Part shown: positions 17,036-25,952 of the stretch, in pieces
Position numbering within the stretch: position 1 is the stretch's first letter
Layout of the letters: each line of letters starts with the position of its first letter
Assembly (NCBI GenBank): GCA_014338005.1
Contig: QUBZ01000018.1
Span: forward strand, 1-54,509
Length of the DNA stretch: 54,509 nucleotides
Reading direction: 5' to 3'
DNA from: Chloroflexota bacterium
Lineage (GTDB): Bacteria > Chloroflexota > Anaerolineae > Aggregatilineales > Phototrophicaceae
The notes under the pieces: model-generated
What the model saw: the letters and a program-made list of their open reading frames with translations, nothing else
Database searches by the model: none
What the model was told of the DNA's origin: nothing
Made by a program: the position numbers and the translations under genes

Positions 17036-18223
17036 ATGACGAAGATACCCCCATCGTCCGAAACCCCGCGTGCGGCTTACGGCACGCTGGCGCGGGTATT
17101 TATCCGGCTCAGTCTGACAGCCTTCGGCGGGCCGGCGGCGCACATCGCCATCGTGGAGGAGGAAATCGTCACGCGCCGCCGCTGGCTGACGCGCGAACAC
17201 TACCTTGACCTGATTGCCGCCACCAACCTCATCCCCGGCCCGAACTCAACCGAAGTGATGATTCACGTCGGCTACCTGCTGCGCGGTATCCCCGGCGCAG
17301 TCCTGGCCGGCGCGTGTTTCATTATCCCACCCTCTTTACTGTCGCTGGCGCTGGCCGTCCTATACGTCGGCGGCGGCAGCCTGCCGCAGATCGCGTCCGT
17401 GCTGGCCGGCATCAAGCCGGTGATCGTCGCCATCATTGCCGGTGTCGGCTACCGGCTGCTGCGGACGGCGCTCCGCAAAACCGGCTTGTGGGTGCTGTTC
17501 GGGCTGTCCATCCTGGTCATCGTTTTCAGCGATGTGCCGGAAGTGCTGGTGATGTTGGGGACGGGGCTGCTTTACGCGCTGCTTCAAACCGGCGGCACGC
17601 GCCGCCTGCTGGCCGGGGCGTCCGGCATGGCGCTGGCTGCCCTGCCGCCGCTGGCTGCCACGCCCACCACCGCTACAGCCGGTATATGGGACATCTTCTG
17701 GTATTTTCTCAAAATCGGCTCGGTGCTGTTCGGCAGCGGCTACGTGCTGATCGCCTATATCCAGCAGAACTTGGTGAACAACTTCGGCTGGTTAACCGGC
17801 CAGCAGCTTCTCGATTCCATCGCCATCGGCCAGATGACACCCGGCCCGCTGTCCACGACGGTGACGGTGGTCGGCTACATCGTGGCCGGCGTGCCGGGGG
17901 CAATCATCGGCACGTTCGGGTTTTTCCTGCCGTCGTTCGTGCTGGTGATTTTGACCGCGCCGCTCATCCCCAGAATGCGCCGCAGCCCGTTTTTGAGCGC
18001 CTTTTTGTCCGGCATCAATGCCGGGGTGATCGCCGCCATCCTGGTCACATTGGTTGACCTGGCGAACGCGGCGCTGCGCGCGCCGGACGGCGGCTGGAGT
18101 CCGGCGGCCAGTCTGCTGGCTTTGGCCGCGCTGCTGATGCTGCTGCGTTTTAGGGTCAGCGCCACCTGGCTGATTTTACTCGGCGGCCTGGTCGGGCTGG
18201 CGGCGCAGCTTGCCGGGGTTTAA
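17036..18223 (+). CDS. chrA: Chromate transporter ChrA (two-domain CHR family)
   Basis: 395 residues, the length of the long-chain CHR family of inner-membrane chromate/sulfate carriers. Two homologous CHR halves are visible. The N-terminal half has FIRLSLTAFGGPAAHIAIVE (about residues 22-41) and the family core NLIPGPNSTE (about 63-72). The C-terminal half has FLKIGSVLFGSGYVLIAYIQ (about 223-242) and IAIGQMTPGPLSTTVT (about 263-278). Both GGP/GPxxT motifs are intact, and about ten hydrophobic helices follow in antiparallel fashion. ChrA exports chromate in exchange for protons or takes part in sulfate balance. The gene is alone between a terminator and a convergent ridA that overlaps its stop codon. 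Confidence 0.92.
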   Translation: MTKIPPSSETPRAAYGTLARVFIRLSLTAFGGPAAHIAIVEEEIVTRRRWLTREHYLDLIAATNLIPGPNSTEVMIHVGYLLRGIPGAVLAGACFIIPPSLLSLALAVLYVGGGSLPQIASVLAGIKPVIVAIIAGVGYRLLRTALRKTGLWVLFGLSILVIVFSDVPEVLVMLGTGLLYALLQTGGTRRLLAGASGMALAALPPLAATPTTATAGIWDIFWYFLKIGSVLFGSGYVLIAYIQQNLVNNFGWLTGQQLLDSIAIGQMTPGPLSTTVTVVGYIVAGVPGAIIGTFGFFLPSFVLVILTAPLIPRMRRSPFLSAFLSGINAGVIAAILVTLVDLANAALRAPDGGWSPAASLLALAALLMLLRFRVSATWLILLGGLVGLAAQLAGV

Positions 18224-18603
18224 TCCAGCAGCGCCACCGCTTCGATTTCCACCAGCGCGTCCATCGGCAGCCGCGCCACCTCAACCGTCGAGCGAGCCGG
18301 CGGCGTGCCGGGGAAATAGGTGGCGTACACTTTGTTCATGGCGGCGAATTCGTCCATGTTCTTCAGAAAAACGGTCACTTTCACCACCCGTTCCATGCTG
18401 CTGCCGGCGGCTTCCAGAACGGCTTTGATATTGTCCAGGGTTTGCCGGGTCTGCGCTTGGATGCCGCCCTCGGCCAGCGTTTTTGTGCCGGGGATGAGCG
18501 CGGCTTGCCCGGAAGTGAAAACCAGGCCGCCGGCGATGATGCCCTGCGAATACGGGCCGATGGCGGCGGGCGCGGCGTCGGTGCGAACAGCTTGTTTGGA
18601 CAT
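18220..18603 (-). CDS. ridA: RidA-family enamine/imine deaminase
   Basis: 127 residues, the standard length of the trimeric RidA (YjgF/UK114) proteins that hydrolyse reactive enamines and imines such as 2-aminoacrylate. Conserved pieces are present: AAPAAIGPYSQGI (about residues 10-22), VFTSGQAALIP (about 28-38), KVTVFLKNMDEFAAMN (about 75-90), the catalytic-site Arg in PPARSTVEVARLP (about 102-114), and the end LVEIEAVAL with its Glu. The 3' end overlaps the end of chrA by 4 bp on the opposite strand; the two genes converge. Confidence 0.95.
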   Translation of the reverse strand: MSKQAVRTDAAPAAIGPYSQGIIAGGLVFTSGQAALIPGTKTLAEGGIQAQTRQTLDNIKAVLEAAGSSMERVVKVTVFLKNMDEFAAMNKVYATYFPGTPPARSTVEVARLPMDALVEIEAVALLD

Positions 18604-18706
18604 GGTGCGAACTCCTCTACTTAGGTCTGCGACCGATTGTACTGCATGAATACCCGCTTAGGATATAATCAATCAAGGCATATAGATCAGGAAGGAAAGG
18701 CGATCA

Positions 18707-19657
18707 TTGTGCTTATTTGAGAATGTTCTCGGCGTCTCGATTGAAGACATCGAGTTTGCTTTATACGGCCAAATCCCCTGGGCAGACTTCTGGCTAAACC
18801 CTCGCCGACTGCGTGGCAGCGACTTCTTAATGCGCTGGTCACAAGGTGTTTGGAGTGAGGATCGGTTGACACAGGCCGTTAACCTGACCGGAAAATATTT
18901 TGTGCTGCCATATGGCCCCAGCGGCACGGCACCTGATGATAACGTACGCGCCTTTGAACTATACTTCGAGCGGTTGGAAAAAGCCGGTCTGAATGAGATT
19001 AAACGGCCAGATCTACTGGTCTTTTCAAAGAGCGACGAGCCGTACATTCTTCAAACGGTCGAGCGGCTTGGTGGTATCCCCGAATTACCCTTTATTCCTG
19101 AAGATAAGCCATTGATTCAAGCATTGTTAGCTCGTGCCGTCGTTGCGGTTGAATGTGAAAACAGCCTGTGGAAAGCCGGCCAGATGCCGGACTATGGCTC
19201 GGAACTCAGACCACAGCGCCGCCTGGGAGGGCAGCCGGGCCTCAAAAAGAACGCCGTTCTGCCAACCGTCATCATCAAACAAGAAGACCGGGAACGTTTG
19301 ATGGACTGGCAGCGAAAAGCTGGAATTCCAATCCATATCTGGCATGTTTTTTATGATATGGCATTCGGGTTGTCTTTGAGTGATGCGGAGACGCTTATCG
19401 AAACAGGACGCATCGAACCCACCGTTCAGACGTTTCAAGCTCCTGGCGGTGCAGTGTCTCGTAAGGTGATCTACAAGTTCTACTATCACTATGCCTATCC
19501 GCTGGGCGAATCAACCGAAGAACCCCGATTGATTGCTGACCACATTGTTGATCGAAACGGCCATATCCTGCCCTTTGTGCGATTTGAGGGCGGCCAATTG
19601 CGCCTCCGCGCGGAGGCGCTTCAGGTGATAGATGAGTTGAGCCGGAGCAGATCGTGA
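18707..19657 (+). CDS. Type II restriction endonuclease, probably AccI family
   Basis: 316 residues with a TTG start preceded by a long purine run (AGGAAGGAAAGG). It overlaps the next gene, an adenine-N6 methyltransferase, by 4 bp, the usual layout of a type II restriction-modification pair. The N-terminus (ENVLGVSIEDIEFALYG, LRGSDFLMRWSQGVWSE) and the core AVVAVECENSLWKAG (about residues 144-158), a likely catalytic E-x-E strand, resemble AccI-type endonucleases, which cut GTMKAC. That family call is from memory of the pattern and is not certain; the role as a restriction enzyme is well supported by context. Base composition is visibly poorer in GC than the flanks, suggesting acquisition by transfer. 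Confidence 0.65.
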   Translation: MCLFENVLGVSIEDIEFALYGQIPWADFWLNPRRLRGSDFLMRWSQGVWSEDRLTQAVNLTGKYFVLPYGPSGTAPDDNVRAFELYFERLEKAGLNEIKRPDLLVFSKSDEPYILQTVERLGGIPELPFIPEDKPLIQALLARAVVAVECENSLWKAGQMPDYGSELRPQRRLGGQPGLKKNAVLPTVIIKQEDRERLMDWQRKAGIPIHIWHVFYDMAFGLSLSDAETLIETGRIEPTVQTFQAPGGAVSRKVIYKFYYHYAYPLGESTEEPRLIADHIVDRNGHILPFVRFEGGQLRLRAEALQVIDELSRSRS

Positions 19658-21171
19658 AACGCGCCCACCAGAAACTTCCTGCTAACGGCGCCGAGCGGGA
19701 GGCGCGGCGACAGAAAGGCCAGTTTTGGACGCCGGATTGGACAGCCGATGCGATGGTTAGCTACGTCTTACAGCAGGACGAACAATTTCTCTTCGATCCG
19801 GCGGTTGGGGCGGGCGCTTTCTTCCTGGCCGCTTACCGCTTCGGTGCGGCAGCAGGCCGCACGATCAGTCTGGCGGGCATGGAAATTGACCCCGATGCCC
19901 TGGGGGAAGCGCGACAAAACGGCATCAGCGAGGCGGACCTGAGCAAAGTCGAAATTCGTGATTTCGTCTTAAATCCCCCGCAGCGGCGTTTGAGCGCGAT
20001 CGTGGCAAATCCGCCCTACATTCGCCATCACCGGCTGGCAGCCGAAACAAAAGCGGCACTCCGACTTTTGAGCGCCCGTCTGATCGGCGCTCCGCTGGAT
20101 GGCCGCGCCGGCCTGCATATCTATTTTCTGCTTCGCGCGCTTGAATTACTGGATAGGGGTGGGCGTCTGGCTTTTATCATGCCCGCCGACACGTGTGAGG
20201 GAGTGGCCGCTCCCAAACTCTGGCGGTGGATTACCCGGCACTACTGCCTGGAAGCAGTCATCACATTTGCCGCCGCCGCGACCCCTTTTCCGGGCGTGGA
20301 TACCAACCCGATCATTATTCTGATACAAAACCGCCCACCGGAACAATACTTTTGGGGGGTACGCTGCGCCGAAGCAAACAGTGATGAACTGCTGTCTTGT
20401 ATCCAAGCCAATTTCGCAGAACGCTCTTATCGTTCGCTGACAATTCACCGACGAGAACTTGTAGAAGGTTTGGAAACCGGCCTGTCTAGAGAGCCTGCCA
20501 CGAACGGTCATCGCCCAACCTTTGTATTAGGGGACTTTGCCAGCGTATTACGTGGCATAGCGACGGGCGCCAATGAGTATTTTTTCCTCACTACAAGGCG
20601 GGCGCACGAACTGAACATTCCTGGCGAATTCCTGCGCCCGGCAGTTGGTCGCACTCGTGATGTCGAAGGGGATGAAATCAATATAGAAACGCTCCGCAAA
20701 TTGGAGCGACAAGGTCGCCCGACCCTACTGTTTTCGCCGGACGGTCGAGCTATGAATCAATTTCCTGGTGCTGTGCAACATTATTTACAGCAGATTGAGT
20801 CGCAGGGTGTTCACCGGCGTGCTTTGATTGCGTCCCGAAATCCTTGGTACAAAATGGAAACCCGCGAAGTTCCCCCCATCCTGTTTGCTTATCTGGGCCG
20901 GCGCAGCGTGCGTTTTATCCGTAACCGGGCAGGTGTTGTGCCGCTCACTGGCTTTTTATGTGTTTACCCTCACCGGCAGGATACTGCTTACATTGAAAAA
21001 TTGTGGCAGGTGTTGCAGCATCCGCAAACGCTTGTTAATCTAACATCAGTCGGTAAGTCTTACGGCGGCGATGCCATCAAGGTCGAGCCGCGCGCGCTTG
21101 AAAAGCTGCCGCTGCCCAGCGACATGATTCACGAGTTGGGATTAACGCCCATAACCAGGCGATTGATTTAG
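19654..21171 (+). CDS. Adenine-N6 DNA methyltransferase of the R-M pair
   Basis: 505 residues. A gamma-class N6-adenine methyltransferase: an N-terminal QKGQFWTPDWTADAMVSYV (about residues 21-39) typical of TaqI-like enzymes, SAM-binding motif I FDPAVGAGAFFLAA (about 48-61), an acidic motif II near GMEIDPDALGEA (about 74-85), and motif IV IVANPPYIRHHRL (about 111-123), the NPPY adenine-flipping site. A long C-terminal region (about 230-490) forms the target-recognition domain. It protects the host site cut by the upstream endonuclease, and overlaps that gene's stop by 4 bp. GC content is again below that of neighbours. No controller (C) protein gene is seen. Confidence 0.92.
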   Translation: MKRAHQKLPANGAEREARRQKGQFWTPDWTADAMVSYVLQQDEQFLFDPAVGAGAFFLAAYRFGAAAGRTISLAGMEIDPDALGEARQNGISEADLSKVEIRDFVLNPPQRRLSAIVANPPYIRHHRLAAETKAALRLLSARLIGAPLDGRAGLHIYFLLRALELLDRGGRLAFIMPADTCEGVAAPKLWRWITRHYCLEAVITFAAAATPFPGVDTNPIIILIQNRPPEQYFWGVRCAEANSDELLSCIQANFAERSYRSLTIHRRELVEGLETGLSREPATNGHRPTFVLGDFASVLRGIATGANEYFFLTTRRAHELNIPGEFLRPAVGRTRDVEGDEINIETLRKLERQGRPTLLFSPDGRAMNQFPGAVQHYLQQIESQGVHRRALIASRNPWYKMETREVPPILFAYLGRRSVRFIRNRAGVVPLTGFLCVYPHRQDTAYIEKLWQVLQHPQTLVNLTSVGKSYGGDAIKVEPRALEKLPLPSDMIHELGLTPITRRLI

Positions 21172-21199
21172 AAACTTGTAGCGAAGGGAAAACGGCCCG

Positions 21200-21445
21200 A
21201 TGAACAAACTGCTCAGTTTTATGCTCGGCCTGGGGGCGGGGGCGCTGGTGGGCGCGGCGCTGGTGATGTTGTTCGCGCCGATGGCCGGCGACGACCTGGT
21301 GGCGCGGCTGAAGCAGGGCTGGCAGGACACGCTGGCAGAAGCGCGCAAAGCCAGCGAACAGCGCCGCGCCGAACTGGAAGCCGAACTGGCGGCCAAACGC
21401 GGCCAGACCCCGCCGCGCCTGCCGCCCGGCACGACAAAACGCTAA
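21200..21445 (+). CDS. Small YtxH-like membrane-anchored protein
   Basis: 81 residues. One N-terminal helix rich in Gly and Ala (LLSFMLGLGAGALVGAALVMLFAPMAG, about residues 4-30) followed by a charged coiled tail (LKQGWQDTLAEARKASEQRRAELEAELAAKRG). This G-x-x-x-G helix, APxxG turn and helical tail is the YtxH layout, associated with envelope or stress functions but without a defined activity. It is 12 bp upstream of the LLM oxidoreductase gene and probably read with it. Confidence 0.75.
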   Translation: MNKLLSFMLGLGAGALVGAALVMLFAPMAGDDLVARLKQGWQDTLAEARKASEQRRAELEAELAAKRGQTPPRLPPGTTKR

Positions 21446-21457
21446 GCAGGAGGCCAT

Positions 21458-22387
21458 ATGGCGCAGATCGGCTTGATGATCGAAGGGCAGGACGGCCTCA
21501 ACTGGCCGCGTTGGGTACGGCTGCTCAAAGCCGCCGAGGACTTCGGCTACCAGTGTTTGTTTCGCTCCGACCACTTCACCAACGCCAGCGCGCCGGATAA
21601 AGATTCGCTGGAACTGTGGGTGTCGCTGGTTTACGCCGCCGACCACACTCAGCGCATCGAGTTCGGGCCGCTGGTAACGCCGATCACCTTCCGCCACCCG
21701 GCCATCACGGCACGTATGGCCGCTGCCGTAGACGACCTGAGCGGCGGTCGGCTGGTGCTGGGCATGGGCGCGGGCTGGCAGGAGCGCGAGCATTATAAGT
21801 TCGGTGTGCCGTTTTACGACTTCCCGACCCGCTATGCCCGCCTGACCGAAGGGCTGGAAGTGGTGACACGCCTGCTCACCAGTGATGCGCCGGTCACATT
21901 CCAGGGTCAGTATTACACCCTGGACGAAGCGGTGCTGCTGCCGCGCCCGCAGCGCCCCGGCGGCCCGCCTATCCTCATCGGCGGCAACGGCCCGGAGCGC
22001 ACGCTGCCGCTGGTGGCGCGTTACGCGGCTGAATGGAACGCCGTATTCATCCGCCTGGAAACCTACCAGGAGCGCCGCCGGCAGCTTGACGATCTGCTCG
22101 ACCGGCAGGGGCGCGCGCCGGGCAGCGTCAAATGCTCGCTGATGACACAGCTTATATTTGGCCGCGACGACGCCGACCTGCGCCGCAAACTGGGCGACCG
22201 GGACGCCGATGAGCTGGTCGCGCGCGGGTTGATCGTCGGCACTGCTGAGGCGGTTATCGAGCAGTTGGGGCGTTTTGCCGAAGCGGGCGTGGAACGTTTT
22301 ACGCTGCAATGGCTCGACCAGGACAATATCGCGGATCTGGAGCTGATCGCCCGCGACGTGCTGCCGCATTTTCACGGCGCTGGATGA
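21458..22387 (+). CDS. LLM-class (luciferase-like) F420/FMN-dependent oxidoreductase
   Basis: 309 residues, a single TIM barrel of the bacterial luciferase superfamily. Seen: the N-terminal IGLMIEGQDGLNWPRWVRLLKAAEDFGY (from about residue 3), the active-site-type FRSDHF (about 34-39), the GPLVTPITFRHPAITARMAAAVDDLSGGRLVLGMGAGW block (about 70-107), and the cofactor-phosphate segment PPILIGGNGPERTLPLVARYAAEWN (about 168-192). These enzymes use reduced F420 or FMN. Chloroflexota often make F420, but the cofactor cannot be fixed from sequence alone. The start has AGGAGG (AGCAGGAGGCCAT). Confidence 0.9.
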   Translation: MAQIGLMIEGQDGLNWPRWVRLLKAAEDFGYQCLFRSDHFTNASAPDKDSLELWVSLVYAADHTQRIEFGPLVTPITFRHPAITARMAAAVDDLSGGRLVLGMGAGWQEREHYKFGVPFYDFPTRYARLTEGLEVVTRLLTSDAPVTFQGQYYTLDEAVLLPRPQRPGGPPILIGGNGPERTLPLVARYAAEWNAVFIRLETYQERRRQLDDLLDRQGRAPGSVKCSLMTQLIFGRDDADLRRKLGDRDADELVARGLIVGTAEAVIEQLGRFAEAGVERFTLQWLDQDNIADLELIARDVLPHFHGAG

Positions 22388-22430
22388 GCGTTTAACTCGG
22401 CACTTGTAATTTACAACTCGGAACTATCTC

Positions 22431-22769
22431 ATGGGGTATCTCAACGAACCGCCGCCGCCGATCACCCGCGAGCGCGGCAACCTGTTAAGCGGCTGGCTGA
22501 TCTTTTTCGGCGTGGCGAACGCGCTTTCGGTCGTCCGCAGCCTGGAACAGGGCAATTTTTTGACCCTGGCCTGGAGTCTGTTCGGCCTGGTGTGCGCTCT
22601 GGGCGTGTGGAAGTGGTACCGGCTGGCGCTGTACGGCATGTTCCTGGGTTTTATGTTTAATATCGCCCTGGCGCTGGATGCAGCTTCGATCAGCAGCATC
22701 CTGTACCAACTGGTTTACATCGCGCTAACCTACGTGCTGGTGCAGCCGAAGATGGAATTTTTTCGATGA
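22431..22769 (+). CDS. Small multi-pass membrane protein of unknown function
   Basis: 112 residues with about four hydrophobic segments (LLSGWLIFFGVANALSVV, FLTLAWSLFGLVCALGVW, LALYGMFLGFMFNIALAL, SSILYQLVYIALTYVLV). A short cytoplasmic N-terminus is Pro/Arg-rich. Its last codons overlap the start of the downstream RNA methyltransferase gene by 4 bp (ATGA), so translation is coupled, though no functional link is evident. I do not recognise a family. Confidence 0.75.
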   Translation: MGYLNEPPPPITRERGNLLSGWLIFFGVANALSVVRSLEQGNFLTLAWSLFGLVCALGVWKWYRLALYGMFLGFMFNIALALDAASISSILYQLVYIALTYVLVQPKMEFFR

Positions 22770-23896
22770 GCCGCCCATCCCGCCGCCCCAAACTGCCCGC
22801 TCAAAAACCGCCGCGCCGTCCGCTGGCCCGCCCCAAACTGCCGCCCACGCCGGAAACGCCCGAACATCTCTGCGAGGCGGACGTGGCCGAAGGCCTGGAG
22901 CGCATCGCCTTCAGCGAACTGCGCCGGCGTTTCGGCGAAAATGTCGAACGGCTGGACAGGGGCGAGGCGCGACCCGGCGCGCTGCGCTTTTCCTATGCCG
23001 GCAACCTGTACCATTTGCTGGGGCTGCGGATGGCGCAGGCGGTTTATCTGGTGCGGCGCTTCGATGTGCCGCGCCCGAAGGCGCTGTTGGGACACCAGCA
23101 CTTCACGGCGCTGCTGGCGATGATCGCCGCCGTGCGCGATCTTTCCCCGGCGGAAGCCTACCAGACCTTAACCCTCAATGCAGCGGGGTCGGACTCGTCG
23201 GTGATGCGGCGGCTGAAGGACGAACTGGCCGCCGCCACCGGCCTCAAACCCGCCGATGAAGGCGATCTGCTCATCCGTCTGCGGCATCCGCCCGGCGACC
23301 CGTCGGCCTGGGAGGTGCTGGTACGTCTGTCGCCGCGCCCGCTGGCGACCCGCTCCTGGCGCGTGTGCAGCCGCGAAGGCGCGCTGAACGCTGCCATCGC
23401 CGGCGCGATGGTTTTTCTGACACAGCCGAAGCCGGATGATGTGTTCCTCAACCTGCTGTGCGGCAGCGGCACGCTGTTGATCGAACGGCTGGCGCTGGAA
23501 AACGCCGCCAGCGCCGCCGGTTATGACCTGGACGAAACCGCCCTGGCCTGCGCCCGCCGGAACATCGAGGCGGCAGGGCTGGCCGACCGGGTGAGCCTTA
23601 ACCTGGGCGATGCCCGCGCGCTGCCGCTGCCGGATAAAAGCGTGGACGCCATCTGCGCTGACCTACCGTTCGGCCATCTGGTCGGCTCGCACGAAGGCAA
23701 CCTGGAACTGTACCCGGAACTGCTGCGCGAGGCGGCGCGGCTGCTCAAACCCGGCGGGCGGGCTGTGTTCATCAGCCATGAAGTGCGGCTGATGGAAAAT
23801 CTGCTGGCGGACTCGCCGCGCTGGAAGATCGAACAGATCATCAAGGTGGCGCAGGGCGGGCTGAACCCGCGTATTTTTGTGCTGGTGCGGGTCTGA
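22766..23896 (+). CDS. THUMP-type RNA (probably tRNA guanine-N2) methyltransferase
   Basis: 376 residues. A basic N-terminal tail (SRPSRRPKLPAQKPPRRP) precedes a THUMP/ferredoxin-like RNA-binding region (to about 180) that includes the HFTALLAMIAAV and FRLSPRPLATR-type segments usual for Trm14/RlmL relatives. A Rossmann methyltransferase domain follows with motif I LNLLCGSGTLLIERL (about residues 229-243), an acidic motif II (GYDLDETALACARRNIEAAG, about 251-270) and motif IV ADLPFGHLVG (about 304-313), the DxPFG variant used for N2-guanine methylation. The likely product is m2G in tRNA or rRNA. It is coupled to the small membrane protein gene upstream by overlap. Confidence 0.87.
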   Translation: MSRPSRRPKLPAQKPPRRPLARPKLPPTPETPEHLCEADVAEGLERIAFSELRRRFGENVERLDRGEARPGALRFSYAGNLYHLLGLRMAQAVYLVRRFDVPRPKALLGHQHFTALLAMIAAVRDLSPAEAYQTLTLNAAGSDSSVMRRLKDELAAATGLKPADEGDLLIRLRHPPGDPSAWEVLVRLSPRPLATRSWRVCSREGALNAAIAGAMVFLTQPKPDDVFLNLLCGSGTLLIERLALENAASAAGYDLDETALACARRNIEAAGLADRVSLNLGDARALPLPDKSVDAICADLPFGHLVGSHEGNLELYPELLREAARLLKPGGRAVFISHEVRLMENLLADSPRWKIEQIIKVAQGGLNPRIFVLVRV

Positions 23897-23959
23897 TATT
23901 TTGCAAAAGCCGCCGAATGAGCGACAATTCCCCCTGATACAACCGTCGAGGCCGGCCTT

Positions 23960-24646
23960 ATGAACACCCGCGAGTCCATTTTACACAAACTGCGCGCCGC
24001 GCGGCAGCCCTTCCCGGACGCGCCGCCGCGCCCCAAAACCTACCTACCGGTGACGGCGGTCGCCGACGAGTCGCCGGACAGCCTGCTGGCGCGTTTTAGC
24101 GAGGAGGTCGAACGCCTGGGCGGCGAGGTGTTCGCGGTCGAGGGCGACGAGGCCGCCCGCCGGAAAGTCCTCGACCTGCTGCACAGCCACCAGGCCGATC
24201 ATGTGCTGGCCTGGCACTTCACGCGCATCCCGGTGCGCGGCCTGCGCGCGGCCATCGAAGACGCCGGAATCGCCGTCAGCCAGCCCAGCCTGCGCGACGA
24301 AACCCGCGCGGAAACCATCGCGGCCATCCGGGATGCCGGCGCGGGGCTAACCGGCGCGGATGCTGCCATCGCCGCCACCGGCACGCTGGTTTTTAGCACC
24401 GCCGCCGGCAAAGGCCGCCTCCCGACCATCCTGCCGCCGGCGCATATCGCCGTCATCACCTTAAACCAGCTCGTGCCGCGCCTGGAGGATTGGGTCGCCC
24501 GGCAGCGCGCCGCCGGCCTGGAAACGGCGCGGGGCAGCGCCAACCTGTGTTTTGTCTCCGGCCCCAGCAAAACCGGTGACATTGAGATGATTTTGGTCAA
24601 ACAGGTTCACGGGCCGGGGGTGTTGCAAATCGTTGTAAAGCGATAA
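23960..24646 (+). CDS. LutC/YkgG-family protein (LUD domain)
   Basis: 228 residues. The family core is clear: the N-terminal RESILHKLRAARQP, LARFSEEVERLGGEVFAVEG (about residues 46-65), GLTGADAAIAATGTLVFSTAAGKGRLPTILPPAHIAV (about 129-165) and RGSANLCFVSGPSKTGDIEMILVKQVHGPG (about 192-221). In most bacteria LutC acts with the iron-sulfur proteins LutA and LutB to oxidise lactate. Neither partner is adjacent here, so this copy is an orphan and its role is unsure. GC-rich codon use matches its neighbours. Confidence 0.9.
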   Translation: MNTRESILHKLRAARQPFPDAPPRPKTYLPVTAVADESPDSLLARFSEEVERLGGEVFAVEGDEAARRKVLDLLHSHQADHVLAWHFTRIPVRGLRAAIEDAGIAVSQPSLRDETRAETIAAIRDAGAGLTGADAAIAATGTLVFSTAAGKGRLPTILPPAHIAVITLNQLVPRLEDWVARQRAAGLETARGSANLCFVSGPSKTGDIEMILVKQVHGPGVLQIVVKR

Positions 24647-24682
24647 TATAATATCCTGTTTATTTTATTCAGGGTTGTGGCT

Positions 24683-25939
24683 ATGCCTTATTCCTTGCTT
24701 TGTAACGGCACGCTGATTGACGGCACAGGGACAAAACCACTGCGGAACGGCGGCATCTTGCTGGATGGCCGCTACATTCGTACCGTCGGCCCGGTAGATT
24801 CGCTGACCCTGCCGAATACGACGATTGAAGAAATAGACGCCGAGGGCGGTTTCATCATGCCGGGGTTCATTGATACCCACGTGCATATCATGATCGAAAA
24901 CTTCAACCTGGCGCAGACGATGCAGACGCCGTTTTCGCTCAATTTTTACAAGGCCATCAACCACATGCGCCGCACCCTGGACGCCGGCATCACCGGCGTG
25001 CGCGATGCCGGCGGGGCCGACCTGGGCGTTAAAATGGCCGTCGAGACGGGGTTGGTCGAAGGGCCGAGGATGCAGATTTGCGTCACGATGCTCAGCACCA
25101 CCGGCGGGCATGGCGACTCCTGGATGCCGGGAGGTCTGGATATGCCGCTGTTCCCGGCGCACCCTGGCCGACCGGATGGCCGCTGCGACGGCGTGGACGG
25201 CGTGCGGAAAAAGGTGCGCGAGGTGCTGCGCGCCGGGGCCGATGTGGTCAAAGTCGCGGCCACCGGCGGCGTCCTCAGCCCGACCGATCACCCGGAGTTC
25301 ACCCAGTTTTCGCCGGAGGAGCTGGCGGTCATCGTGCAGGAGGCGTCCTTCCGGCGCGGCATCCGGGTGATGGCGCACGCCCAGGGCGCGGAAGGCGTTA
25401 AAAATGCGGTTCGCGCCGGGGTGCATTCCATCGAACATGGCATTTACCTGGACAACGAAGCCATCGAACTGATGCTCGAACGCGGCACGTTCCTGGTGCC
25501 GACGCTGCTGGCGCCGGTTTCGGTGGTGCAGATCGCGGAAGCCGCCGGCACGATGCCGGCTTATGGCGTGCGGAAAGCCCGCGAAGTGCTGGATATTCAC
25601 CGGGAAAGCATCGCGCGCGCTTACAAGGCGGGCGTGAAGATCGTTATGGGGACGGACGCGGGCGTGATGCCGCACGGCACGAACATGGGCGAACTGGCGC
25701 TGCTGTGCGGCGTGGGTATGTCGCCGCTGAAGGTCATCACCGCCGCCACCCAGACCGCCGCCGAATGTTTGGGCTGGGGGGACTGGCTGGGGACGCTTGA
25801 GCCGAACAAAATAGCGGACATCATCGTCAGCAAGGCCAACCCGCTCAACGATATTCACGTGCTGGAAAACCCGGATAATATCATCCTGGTGATTAAAGAC
25901 GGCGTGATCGTCAAGGATTTACGCAGCCGGGCCGCTTAA
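24683..25939 (+). CDS. Amidohydrolase-superfamily metal-dependent hydrolase
   Basis: 418 residues from the ATG at 24683 (AGGG 8 bp upstream; an upstream GTG adds two residues). Imidazolonepropionase/prolidase-like amidohydrolase: first metal pair in PGFIDTHVHI (HxH, about residues 58-67), a Lys in VVKVAATGG that is the usual carbamylated bridge, His in MAHAQGAEGV and HSIEHGIYLD, and the final metal Asp in VMGTDAGVMPHG (about 316-327). All ligands are present, so it should be active on a cyclic amide, dipeptide or similar substrate. No neighbour identifies the substrate. Confidence 0.9.
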   Translation: MPYSLLCNGTLIDGTGTKPLRNGGILLDGRYIRTVGPVDSLTLPNTTIEEIDAEGGFIMPGFIDTHVHIMIENFNLAQTMQTPFSLNFYKAINHMRRTLDAGITGVRDAGGADLGVKMAVETGLVEGPRMQICVTMLSTTGGHGDSWMPGGLDMPLFPAHPGRPDGRCDGVDGVRKKVREVLRAGADVVKVAATGGVLSPTDHPEFTQFSPEELAVIVQEASFRRGIRVMAHAQGAEGVKNAVRAGVHSIEHGIYLDNEAIELMLERGTFLVPTLLAPVSVVQIAEAAGTMPAYGVRKAREVLDIHRESIARAYKAGVKIVMGTDAGVMPHGTNMGELALLCGVGMSPLKVITAATQTAAECLGWGDWLGTLEPNKIADIIVSKANPLNDIHVLENPDNIILVIKDGVIVKDLRSRAA

Positions 25940-25952
25940 GGGGGATTGAACA

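Noticed and set aside
18707..21171. Depletion of AccI-type sites (GTMKAC) as support for the restriction enzyme's specificity
   Set aside because: Several sites (for example GTAGAC near 13532, 21729, 29591 and 48309; GTATAC near 9649, 11546 and 16873) were noticed without trying, so there is no visible avoidance. With an active methyltransferase none is required.
21077..22375. A 432-residue minus-strand frame
   Set aside because: It lies opposite the LLM oxidoreductase and YtxH genes and has shadow-type composition with no motif.
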